A stretch of 64,000 bases of DNA from Volvox africanus (Eukaryota; Chlorophyta; Chlorophyceae; Chlamydomonadales; Volvocaceae): assembly GCA_030268105.1 (NCBI GenBank), contig BSDZ01000120.1:1-64000 (forward strand). Direction: 5' to 3'. Below, one piece after another: positions 43,101 to 52,807 of this stretch (position 1 is the first letter of the stretch; each line of letters opens with the position of its first letter). The notes below the pieces were generated by a model. It ran no database searches, was not told the DNA's origin, and saw nothing but the letters and a program-made list of their open reading frames with translations. A program made the translations under genes and the position numbers.

Positions 43101-44242
43101 TCCCCATACCTTCTTCCGTGTGGGAGAGCATATCAATGGATTTGATAACCCAGCTACCAACAACTCGCAATGGGCATGATGCGATCGTAGTGTTTGTGGA
43201 CCGGCTGAGCAAAATGACGCACTTTGCTCCCACCCACACGACCGCAGGAGCGGAAGAGTTGGCTCGCCTTTTTGTAGCCACTGTATTCCGGCAGCACGGC
43301 CTTCCAAAGAACATTATCTCTGACCGGGACCCACGTTTTACAAGCAATTTCTGGAAGGAAATATTTCGCCTATTGGGCACCCACCTCCATATGAGCACAG
43401 CCTTCCATCCACAAACAGATGGACAAACAGAGCGAATGAACCGCTTACTGGAAGAGACATTACGGCACTATATCTCCTCTAATCAGGATGATTGGGATGA
43501 TCACTTACCGTTGATTGAGTTTGCTATCAATAACTCCAAACAACGTTCGACAGGTATGACACCATTTTTGCTTAATGGTGTCCAGCAACCGCGTGTGCCG
43601 GTTGACCTGCATATACCCTCGAAAGTGCCAGCTGCTGATGAGTACTCCACCATCATGCGCAAGCAATTGCAACTCGCTAAAACTTGTCTCCAGGCTGCAC
43701 AATCTAGACAAAAACAGGATGCTGACTCTTCTCGGCGCCCCGTGCGTTATGAGGTTGGGCAAAAAGTGCTGTTAAGTACCAAGAATATTAACCTTAAAAA
43801 ACCTGGATCTAAGAAGCTGATGCCAAAATTCATCGGCCCATATACAGTTGTCGCTAATATCGGTGAAACAGCGGTAAAACTTGGCTTACCAGCTGAATCT
43901 TGCCTACACCCGGTCTTTCATGTGTCACTCCTGAAACCATTCAAGGAGGACGCTCAGCGACAACCACCCTCACCACTCGTTATTGAGGGTGAACCATTCT
44001 ACATGGTTGAAGCCATTGTAGATCATCGGGATGTCTCAATCCGTGGGGGCAGAGGTAAAACTCGTCAAGAGTACCTTATCAAGTGGGAGGGATATGATTC
44101 CACTCACAATACATATGAAACCGAGGCATCACTGAAAGAATCAGATCCTCTGGTGGAAGCCATCGAGGAGTATGAGCGAAGACTCAAAGCCAAAGGGCCG
44201 AAACCCACTGAGAAACAAACCTCATCCAAGAGGAGACGGTGA
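40190..44242 (+). CDS. Gypsy-B pol with N-terminal Dam-like methyltransferase module
   Basis: This continues in the gag frame after the UAG and has no ATG near its start, which suggests readthrough. Counting from codon 40205: residues about 30-170 resemble phage-type adenine methyltransferases, with FTFDATCNNSGNN, WINPPY at 82-87 (40448-40465) and SAVFVVPKW. An aspartic protease-like ADSGAN follows at about 199-204. Reverse transcriptase has YLDD at 576-579 (41930-41941), and RNase H starts near SDASIHGTGAVLL. The integrase has an HHCC finger (HDTPCAGH...CPQC), catalytic Asp in SMDL and SDRDPRF, and Glu in LLEETLRHY. A C-terminal chromodomain has EYLIKWEGYDSTHNTYE. A single TGA at 42905-42907 (TTA TGA CGG, probably from CGA) splits it before the integrase. 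Pol copies the element's RNA and inserts the cDNA; chromodomains usually direct insertion to heterochromatin. Confidence 0.88.
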
Positions 44243-44277
44243 CGCTCACGGGACGTTTCGCTTCAGAGGGGGGGGAA

Positions 44278-44631
44278 TGTAGGAAACTACATTTACCTTA
44301 GAGAAATAGGCCCAGATAAAGCGGTAGGCAATCATGCAATAAGCATGATGCCTAACCGAAAACTAACTACGAGTAAACTTCACGATTGGCAAAGAAGATT
44401 GCCGTACATCTTGGCTAGGTGAGCCAATATTAAAGTCACCCTGGTGAAGAGCTAAGGCCTGACATTTTAGTATCACACTACTAATTGTTCAGAGTTCAAG
44501 ACTCCGCTGTCACCCATTATTCCCAATAGATGTACAATTTCGCGACGCTAACTTACTTGCGAGCTATCTCTAAATCTACAAAAGCTACGCTTCCGCACAA
44601 ATCTAGTAGCATACTGAAGGGAACTGCTACA
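44278..44631 (+). repeat. Gypsy-B 3' LTR
   Basis: This 354-base LTR starts right after the polypurine tract and ends CTACA. The target duplication ACAGG follows, and the Gypsy-A reverse transcriptase then resumes with GGCTATAATCAG. Confidence 0.95.
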
Positions 44632-44636
44632 ACAGG

Positions 44637-46391
44637 GCTATAATCAGATCCGCATTGCTGCCTCTGATATCCCGAAAACCGCTTTTCGGACGCCCTTCGG
44701 TCACACCGTGAGGTTCGTTGTTTGCTATCTGGATGACATCTTGGTTTATTCTAAGACGTGCGAGGAGCACTTGGAGACTTTCGGCTAGTGCTCAATGTGA
44801 TGAGGCGGGAGCAATGTTTGCTAAACGCGCCAAATGCTTTTGGGCGCAGCCTCAGGTGGAATATTTGGGCCACATTGTGTCGGCCACCGGTGTGAAGATG
44901 GACCCGCGAGGTGCCGATCGCGACGGACCTCACGGAGCGGTTGAAGTTTGCCTACAACGCAGACGCCTGGTTCTCGGAGCCGGCTAATGTGGAATACCTT
45001 CGCAAACAGAATGCCCTTTGGCTACGGACGGAGGGTGCAGCTACGCAAATCGTTGTTCCGAACGACGACGCGCTACGCTACGATATCCTTGCGCGGTTCC
45101 ACGAGGACCCGTTAGCAGGACACCCTGGCAGCAAGCGGTTGGTCGAGTTGGTGCAACGTTCATTCTGGTGGTCTCACTTGGCTAAAGATGCGGCGAACTT
45201 CGTACAGACATGCAGTCTGTGCCAGCGCAATAAGGCTTTGTCCAGTAAGGGGCATGGGTTGTTGCAACCGTTGCCTGTCCCGGATGCGCCTTGGGAAAGT
45301 GTTTCCATGGACTTCGTAGTCCAACTGAGGGGGGATATGATGCAGTGTTTGTGATGGTCGATCGTCTGACCAAGATGGCTCACCTAGCACCATGCACATT
45401 GTCCTGCACGGCTGAACAAACGGCACGCTTGTTTTTCGACAATGTGGTTTGGTTACACGGTGTTCCCAAAAACGTGATCTCAGACCGCGGTGGGCAGTTC
45501 ACGTCTAAGTTTTGGTAAGCACTCTGCAAGCTAGTTGGCATGCGAGTCAACCTGAGCACAGCGTACCACCCGCAGACTGATGGTCAAACCGAATGCACGA
45601 ATCGCACGTTGGGTGATATGTTGCGCAATTATGCTGGTCGCACACCCCTCGTTTGGGATACATATTTGACTGCGGCAGAATTCGCGCTTAACAACGCTGT
45701 TAACCGCTCTACAGGCAAAAGTCCGTTCATTCTCAACTACGGGTTTCATCCCGCGCTACCCGTGTGGCATGAGTTGGAAGTGAACGTGCCTGCTGCTAAG
45801 ATCTTTGCCAAGTCTTTTATGTCCCGTATCACAGACGCGAAGGCGTGTTTGGACGCGGTGCAGCAACGAACGACGGAGTACTACAACAAATCCAAGCAGG
45901 ATGTAACGTTTTCGGAAGGGCAACTCATGTTGCTAAGCACCAAGAACTTGCGTACCTTGGCCGATGGATCCCGAAAACTTTTACCCCGCTGGATTGGTCC
46001 GTATCCTGTTATGCGCATGGTCGGGAATGTGGCTGTTGAACTCGCATTGCCTGCTGATATGACCATTCACCCCACGTTTCACGTATCACTTGTCCGTCCT
46101 TATCGTGGTATGGAACCCGTCCCTGAGCCTTCTAACGCCCCCACAGCGATCGAACCAGTTCCCGAGACCTGGATCACTGGTAAACAGAAGTTTTACGATG
46201 TGGAGCGGGTGTTAGATTATCACGCGCGTCGCGTGGGCCGACACCGACATAAGCGGACAGTACACGAGTACTTGGTCAAATGGACAGGGTATACTAGCGA
46301 GCACAACTCGTGGGAACCGGCACGCAACTTCTCGCAGGACATGAAGCCTCTGCTCGAAGAAGCCCGCAAACGTGCCACGCAAGCCCAATGA
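44637..46391 (+). pseudogene. Gypsy-A pol, C-terminal part, right copy
   Basis: This resumes at [16 protein letters not shown], then loses about 92 bases between TPFGH and RFVVCYLDD. It continues to MDPR and then jumps over about 660 bases (end of reverse transcriptase and RNase H) into LTERLKFAYNADAWF. The integrase follows, with a TAA after KFW at about 45516 and a 13-base loss near 45320. It ends with a single-unit chromodomain (VHEYLVKWTGYTSEHNSWEPARNF) at 46391. Several frames are needed to read it, so it is not functional. Confidence 0.88.
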
Positions 46392-46450
46392 CCCCTGCAG
46401 TCGATGCTGTATGAAGCAGCGAGGACGCTGCATATGGGAGGGGGGATAAT

Positions 46451-47280
46451 TGTTGTGCTACGGTTCATTTCCCGCCGATGCGTAGGTCAATGCGATGCTA
46501 CGAGGTGAAGTGCTGTCTTGATGAACACATGAATGACTTATGCATATGAATGAACTTGCATGACATAAATGTATTTGCATACATTTATATACGTTTTGGC
46601 ATGTTACCATTATACATCGCGACATCGCATCATGGCTGATCCGCCTAGCATGCATAAAATCATGAACGAGAAATGCATTATGCTCGTGCTATGAAACGAT
46701 AAGTAATATTATTTGATATAATATTACTTCATTACAGCACACGTTGAGAGCGCCACACTCGTCGTGATACATGCCTTGCAACCGAATATCGTTATTTGGA
46801 CCCTTGCATCATGCTAATGCCGGAGAGGCTTATCGGTTGTTATACGTGAACATCGCCTATGCACAGTAGGGTTGTCACACTTAGGATCGGCCTCCTAGTG
46901 TGAGTCGTACGGCATTGCGATGCTACAAGTATAACAGATGTGAGGACGGCTAAGTAAGACAAGACATTTTGATACTGTAGAACACTTGTGTGTTCAATAC
47001 TATTATCGCTAATCGCTATTCTACTTGGCCCGAGCTAAGCCTGAACTTCCCTTATCACCGCCGCGTGATGATTGCTTGCTTCCGGTGCTGATGACGATAA
47101 CGTCCATTGCATTGCTTCGGTCTGAAAGATTGTAAGTTATATCTCTTCTTGTCTTGAAGTCTTCCGCTGTCTTTGTTTGCTCTCGATTGCCTTGCTGTAC
47201 TTGCAAGTGCTCGTGCACCGGTCTCAAAAGTCTTCAGACGCGCAGATACTTATGAGCAAACACGAAGGAGAGGTACAACA
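46451..47280 (+). repeat. Gypsy-A 3' LTR, right copy
   Basis: This 830-base LTR has TGTTGT and ACAACA termini. It follows the polypurine tract at 46436-46450. It contains a TATA-like ATTTATATACG near 46582 and a 12-base inverted repeat (AAGTAATATTAT, 5-base loop, ATAATATTACTT) at 46701-46729. The inverted repeat is kept in the full-length LTR copies in this window. Confidence 0.93.
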
Positions 47281-47526
47281 AGTGTAACACCCATAATACA
47301 TACATACCCAGTGAGGGGGGGAGCAGGTGGCAGGACAGATATACAACGCCACTCTATCCAGAGATAGAGTGCAAGTGGACTTGGCTGGTCTAGGTATGAA
47401 CATTACAAATGCATACATACATACCGAGTGAGGGGGGGAGCACATGGCAGGACAGACAGACAACACCACGTGCTCCTCCCCTGCGCTGTGGATTGGTCCG
47501 GTCAGGACCCCCGGTGCTCGTCTTTG
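47281..47526. repeat. Spacer with direct repeats and repeat Y
   Basis: Two direct copies, about 120 bases apart, of a segment containing GAGTGAGGGGGGGAGCA or its near match start near 47298 and 47418. Repeat-Y sequence (AGTGTAACACCC) lies at the left edge and CCCCCGGTGCTCGTC at the right edge. The solo LTR at 47527 is inserted into this family: joining both sides of it gives a continuous repeat-Y-like sequence. Confidence 0.6.
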
Positions 47527-48359
47527 TGTTGTACCTCTCCTTCGTGTTTGCTCATAAGTATCTGCGCGTCTGAAGGCTTTCGACACCGATGCGCGAGCAC
47601 TTGCAAGTAAAGCAAGACAAGCGCGAGCAAACAGAGACAGCGGAAGACTTCAAACAAGAAGAGATATAACTTACAGTCTTACAGATCGAAGCGGTGCAAT
47701 GGACGTAATTGCCGTCAGCGCCGGAAGCAAGCAATCATCACGCGGCGGTGATAAGCGAAGTTCAGGCTTAGCTCGGGCTAAGTAGAATAGCGTATAGTAA
47801 TAATAGTGTAGAACACACGAGTGTTCTCCGGTATCGAATGTCTTGTCTTACTTAGCCGTCCTCACATCTGTTATACTTGTAGCATCGCAATGTCGTACGA
47901 CTCACACTAGGAGGCCGATCCTAAGTGTGACAACCCTACTGCGTATAGGCGATGTCCAAGCATAACAACCGATAAGCCTTTCCGGCATTCGCATGATGCA
48001 AGGGTCCGAATAACGATATTCGGTTGCAAGGCATGCATCGCGACGAGTGCGGCGCTCTCAACGTGTGCTGTAATGAAGTAATATTATATCAAATAATATT
48101 ACTTATAGTTTCATAGCACGAGCATAATGCGCACTTCAATGATTCGGTATTTCATGCATGCTAGGCGGATTTGCCATGATGTGATGTCGTGATGGATAAT
48201 GATAACATGCCAAATGCATATATAAATGTATGCGAATACATCTATATCATGCAGGTTCATTCGTATGCAATAGTCATTCATGCATCCATCAAGATAACAC
48301 TTCGCCTCATAGGATCACATCGACCTACGCATCGGCGGGAAACGAACCGTAGCACAACA
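47527..48359 (-). repeat. Solo Gypsy-A LTR with target duplication CTTTG
   Basis: This 833-base LTR stands alone and is flanked by CTTTG on both sides (47522-47526 and 48360-48364). It is the usual product of recombination between the two LTRs of a full element. Its orientation is opposite to the LTR at 46451. Confidence 0.93.
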
Positions 48360-48497
48360 CTTTGGAGGGCGAGCTGCCCACAGTGTAACACCCATAATAC
48401 ATACGTGCTTGTCCTCTAGGGCAAATAAATTCAGACGCATACCTGTCTATAGTAATTGACAAACAATGGATAATACGTTTCTCAGCGCGATACAGCA

Positions 48498-49098
48498 TGT
48501 GTACCTCTCCTTCGTGTTTGCTCATAAGTATCTGCGCGTCTGAAGACTTTCGAGACCGGTGCGCGAGCACTTGCAAGTACAGCAAGGCAATCGAGAGCAA
48601 ACAAAGACAGCGGAAGACTTCAAGACAAGAAGAGATATAACTTACAATCTTACAGACCGAAGCGATGCGATGGACGTAATCGCCGTCAGCGCCGGAAGCA
48701 AGCAATCATCACGCGGTGGTGATAAGCGAAGTTCAGGCTTAGCTCGGGCTAAGTAGAATAGCGATTAGCGATAATAGTATTGAACACACAAGTGTTCTCC
48801 GGTATCAAAATGTCTTGTTTTACTTAGCCGTCCTCGCACGCGTACTTATCTTTCATAGCACGAGCATAATGCACTTCTCGATCTTCGTGATTTTATGCAT
48901 GCTAGGCGGATCAGCCATGATGCGATGTCGCAACGTATAATGGTAACATGCCAAAAGTATATAAATGTATGCAAATACATTTATGTCATGCAAGTTCATT
49001 CATATGCATAAGTCATTCATGCGTTCATCAAGACAGCACTTCGCCTCGTAGCGTCACATCGACCTACGCATCGGCGGGAAACGAACCGTAGCACAACA
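48498..49098 (-). repeat. Solo Gypsy-A LTR with internal deletion
   Basis: This starts TGTGTACC (one T fewer than the other copies) and ends ACAACA. About 230-240 internal bases are missing after CCGTCCTCGCA near 48838. The flanks CAGCA and CAGCG match at four of five positions and may be a mutated target duplication. Confidence 0.85.
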
Positions 49099-50200
49099 CA
49101 GCGGTAGCGCTGTATACCCAGTATTTGCTAAAGCAACAAAAGAAATTGCTGCTTTAGCAAATGCCCACAGTGTAACACCCGTTCGTACTATTTCAGCATT
49201 CAGTACACAGGACACAGGAACCTCTAGCCACGAAACCCTCCACCCTCTCCCTTCCCCTCCTCAAGAACTAGACCGCCCACTCCTTGTCTCTACCTCCCTC
49301 ACTCTCCCCCTTTCCTCCCACAGAACCTCCTCCTCAAAACTCCTGCCCTAAAGCCCCTGCTCTGTTCTTGCTGCTCCATGGTCGGTGATGATAACCGGAT
49401 CTGCACACCGCATTTGCGTGCCAACTATGGCTAGGATGGGATGTTGTGGTCCCACTTGATCCCAGCCATAGTGAGGTATTCCCAATGCTGCAAAAGAATG
49501 CAAGCGTGCCCAAAAGTCGGCAACTGTACGGGCCTGTGCACGGTCCAGGGTGAGGCTGCTGTTTGTGTTGGAGTGTCCATTGCTGGCTGTGTCGTAGAGA
49601 TGATTGGATGGGTGTTGGCATCTATATTGGCATCTATATCTTATTATATTATATTATATTATATTATATTATATTATATTATATTATATTATATTATATT
49701 ATATTATATTATATTATATTATATTATATTATATTATATTATATTATATTATATTATATTATATTATATTATATTATATTATATTATATTATATTATATT
49801 ATATTATATTATATTATATTATATTATATTATATTATATTATATTGTTTTGTATATTAAATAATAATTTTATACAATTTTATTTGTAAACCATGGCAACG
49901 AATAATGCTGCATTTACTGGACAAAATGCCACAGGTGGTTTTATGGCTTAAGTCTCAAACACTGAATTCAGCCTGAATCAGACTTTAACTGGGTCTCCTT
50001 GTGTCTTTGTAAAGATTTCCTCCGTCTTAACTCGGGCAGCATACACATCCACACCCACCACATCCACCCCTTGCCAAGTGTGTGTGGGATAGGGGGGTAC
50101 AGCTTCACCCGTGGCCACTAACCTGGCAGTCCCTACCTTCCCCAGTATTTCGGGGCACCCTCATCTGGTCTCCCATGCCGACTTCTCTGAAATCAGTGCT
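49099..50200. repeat. Spacer with hairpin, microsatellite and left half of repeat X
   Basis: No gene is supported. The region has a 13-base perfect inverted repeat (ATTTGCTAAAGCA and its complement, 49123-49162), a repeat-Y edge near 49164-49181, and the pentamer array at 49644-49845. Bases 50082-50200 are the left half of a repeat (X). Its other half continues at 62683 beyond Gypsy-C, and an uninterrupted copy lies at 59363-59572. Confidence 0.6.
49644..49845 (+). repeat. (ATATT)n pentamer microsatellite
   Basis: About 40 perfect ATATT units form the array. Long open frames of Ile/Leu/Tyr across it are artefacts of the period. Confidence 0.97.
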
Positions 50201-50622
50201 TGTTGTATCCTTAATGCACTTTGGTAATTCATGAAGTATAATAATTATCTGTTTATTATTTTATGATATAATATATTTAATTATCAGATTAACTGTTTCA
50301 TGTTCCCATCTGGCATTCAATTTGTGGATTTGGTCTCGGCTGTCGACGACCAATACTAACCGATTTCCTGAAACATCCGAACCTGTCGGTTACTCCATAA
50401 CCTGTATGGAATGGGCCATTTACCGCCTGAATGGTAAATGGTGGAACATCTGGTTCCTGGTTCACTGAATCTCCAGTTGTAGTGGTGACTTCTGAAGGTC
50501 ACGCCCGGTTCAAGGCCTTATGGTCTCTCAAGTACGACCTAGTCGGCAGCTCTACTTAATCGGGCTCTGGCACAACAACCGGTATCTTTTGATACCACCC
50601 TTCGTGGGTACCATATACAACA
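50201..50622 (+). repeat. Gypsy-C 5' LTR
   Basis: This 422-base LTR has TGTTGTATCC and ATACAACA termini. The short inverted-repeat ends are shared with the Gypsy-A LTR, but the body is unrelated. Confidence 0.95.
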
Positions 50623-50769
50623 AGCTGGTATCGAGACTGTTCCTCCCTGGGACGTCTCGTCAAGTCTTCCGCTGAAATCGTTCAAGCCTTCTCAAATCTT
50701 TCTGTGGTAACTGCTCAAGCCACTCTAACCGTGCAACGCACTCAAGCCACTCAAGCTGCCCTTTTATAA

Positions 50770-52807
50770 ATGGACATTGACCACGATCTTCCTCCTGCCG
50801 ACATCCCTCTGGACATGGAGACATTGCCTGAGGAGCTGAGCGCCGCCATTTTCGCTGCGGCTACCACCGGTCTGTAATATTCACGAAATTAGTCTAGTGA
50901 CACTTAGAACCTGCTCTCTGTGAGTTTGGCTGTGCTTTCTGTTAAAGTCAATCTCTAAGTTAGTCGCGGTCAACGTGGCTCGCGACCTAGACAATGCTGC
51001 CTTCTCTGTTAGGTAATATCTTCCTGCAACACTGCTTTCTATCTAGAACTTGTATTGCAGTTTTGCTGAGGAATCCCTGTAGTTGCGGGTTCGATAGTAC
51101 CTTTGCATTGAATCCGACGAGAAGTCGACTTCGTGAACTTACTTCGGCTTCCACTAATACATATATATCTCTATTACTTGAAAGGTATTGTGTTTGTTCC
51201 AACTGCCGTGAGTGCTTCTGCAGTGTCAACACCTCAGACCCGTCGGAGCGGCACTTCTGCCCAGTCACTCCGATCCATCGCAAATCAACTTCACGCGTGG
51301 ACTTCAAAATTTTTGAAGTTCATCGAAGGCATCCAAGCGTTGGGTAGGCCCTGGTCCTTGCCTTTGCTTTGCCTTTCGCCAGAACAGTCACTCGCAGTTC
51401 GATCTGTTAGGCTTTCAGGCATACAATATGCAAGCCTCGAACTTAGCGAATGCTGTCTCGGCTCTTGCTGCCAACACCTTTCAGTTTGTTGGCCGGATTG
51501 CTGCTAATGCTAGCCAAGCGAATAGGTGGGAATGGCTCTCTAGGTTGACACAGCCACCAAATGCTGCTGTGGCAGGTGGTATCGACCTTCCGAACCAGCC
51601 TTCACCTATTCCCAGGCAAGGCGGCACAGCATCCCCTGAGGCACCTACATCACCTATTTATGCCCCATCCCCTTTTTATGTTCATGGCCCTGCTGTAGTG
51701 TCAAACCATTTGACACCTGGTGCCGTGGATATTCCTGGGATGGCTCCCGCTGCTGCCGCAACAAATTGTGCTGCTGTTGCGGGCACCTCTTCCAGGCCAC
51801 CTGGGCCTCCTCATACTGGACATGAGGACGAGGTGATAAAAATAGCGATCGCAGTGCCTAAGCTGAATATCCCTATGGATGTTAAGCTTTCTGATTTAGG
51901 ATGAGTTGCTGCGCCTCTAACACGGGCCTTTGTCCGTAATGTTAGGAACTACTTTGCCACAGCCCGTGGGGGTCAACAGGACTCTACGCGCCGTCTTTTC
52001 TTGGCCACTGCCTTTGAAGGCGCGGCAAGATTATGGCACGATCAATGGACTAACGCAAGGGATTCCTATACATCTGAGGAACTGCTAGAAGCACTGCTTG
52101 TCCGTTTTGCACCCCAGGTCCAGTCATGTGACACTGAGGCACGCCTGAAATAAAATGCTGGCAAATACCGCATGCGCCCTGGAGAAACTGTCTCTGCCTA
52201 TCAGAGCCGCTTTGAGGCTCTTGTCACGCCCATTGCGGACCTGTCTGATAGTGAGCGTGTGTTTTGGTTTCAGCAGGGCCTCTCATCCGACCTTAGTGGG
52301 GACTGTGCAACTGACCTGTCGGGTAGAACCTTTAAGTCATATACAGACTTGGTTCAGTTCTCCCTGGGAGCTGAACTTAGGTTACTGGCCCGACGGGAAT
52401 CTGACAAACTGGCCCGTCCCAAAATGAACATGCTGTCGGTACAGGACATGGCCTGCGACGACCCTGACGAGGAGACCCCGGCGCCCCCGACCAAAAAACC
52501 GCGGGCTGCATCCGTTCGTCCAGGCATCACCGGGCACGAGGATCAGCCGCAGCAGGTTAAGGGCGCCGGTAAGTCTAAGAGGGGCGGCGGACAGCAGGGG
52601 AGGCACTTGGCCCCAAAAGGGGGCCATGTGCAGAAGAAGGGGCCTAAGCAGAACCTGGCGGAGTATCTAACCACATTCAAATGTACTAGACGGGAGTTCC
52701 ATTTTCGTAAACAACATGGGATGTGCCTCCGTTGCGGTTCCGACCAACATAGGGTCGACTCCTGCCCAATGCTGGGGGCGGAGAAAAATAAGGGTAAGGA
52801 CCACTAG
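50770..52807 (+). pseudogene. Gypsy-C gag (nonsense mutations, possible introns)
   Basis: The main frame runs from the ATG at 51428 to UAG at 52805-52807. It contains capsid-like LFLATAFEGAARLWHDQW and YQSRFEALVTPIADL, a basic linker, and the zinc knuckle CLRCGSDQHRVDSC (C-x2-C-x4-H-x4-C). It is broken by TGA at 51902-51904 and TAA near 52151. Upstream, an ORF at 50770 (MDIDHDLPPADIPLDMETL) and a segment at 51185-51343 (RSIANQLHAWTSKFLKFIEG) could be joined to it in phase through GT...AG intervals at 50870-51184 and 51344-51434. The splice signals are weak, so this longer Gag is only a suggestion. Confidence 0.75.

Larger units (their letters stand above)
38197..44631 (+). mobile_element. Gypsy-B, full-length chromodomain Ty3/gypsy element
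   Basis: This is a 6435-base element with two 354-base LTRs (38197-38550 and 44278-44631, termini TGTAG/CTACA). It has a primer-binding-like TGGTAGCGAGG at 38553, gag, pol with protease, reverse transcriptase, RNase H, integrase and chromodomain in gypsy order, and a polypurine tract (AGAGGGGGGGGAA) ending at 44277. The LTRs differ at only about three positions, one of them the last base of the 5' LTR, so the insertion is young. Two lesions keep it from coding straight through: a one-base shift in gag near 39660 and a TGA in pol at 42905. Confidence 0.95.
35777..47280 (+). mobile_element. Gypsy-A, right copy (5'-truncated, interrupted by Gypsy-B)
   Basis: This plus-strand copy runs from inside gag (35777) to its 3' LTR (46451-47280). 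It has no 5' LTR. Bases 35777-36472 of gag are the single-copy centre of the inverted pair. Gypsy-B is inserted at 38197-44636. Beyond it this copy has lost about 92 bases of reverse transcriptase (near 44717) and about 660 bases covering RNase H (near 44911). The left copy keeps both segments. Confidence 0.9.

Noticed and set aside
30578..47285. A single target site duplication around the Gypsy-A head-to-head pair
   Set aside because: The flanks GTAGC and AGTGT do not match, so one integration event of the whole structure is not supported by a duplication.
49441..49888. Three overlapping frames of Ile/Leu/Tyr repeats
   Set aside because: They are readings of the (ATATT)n pentamer microsatellite.
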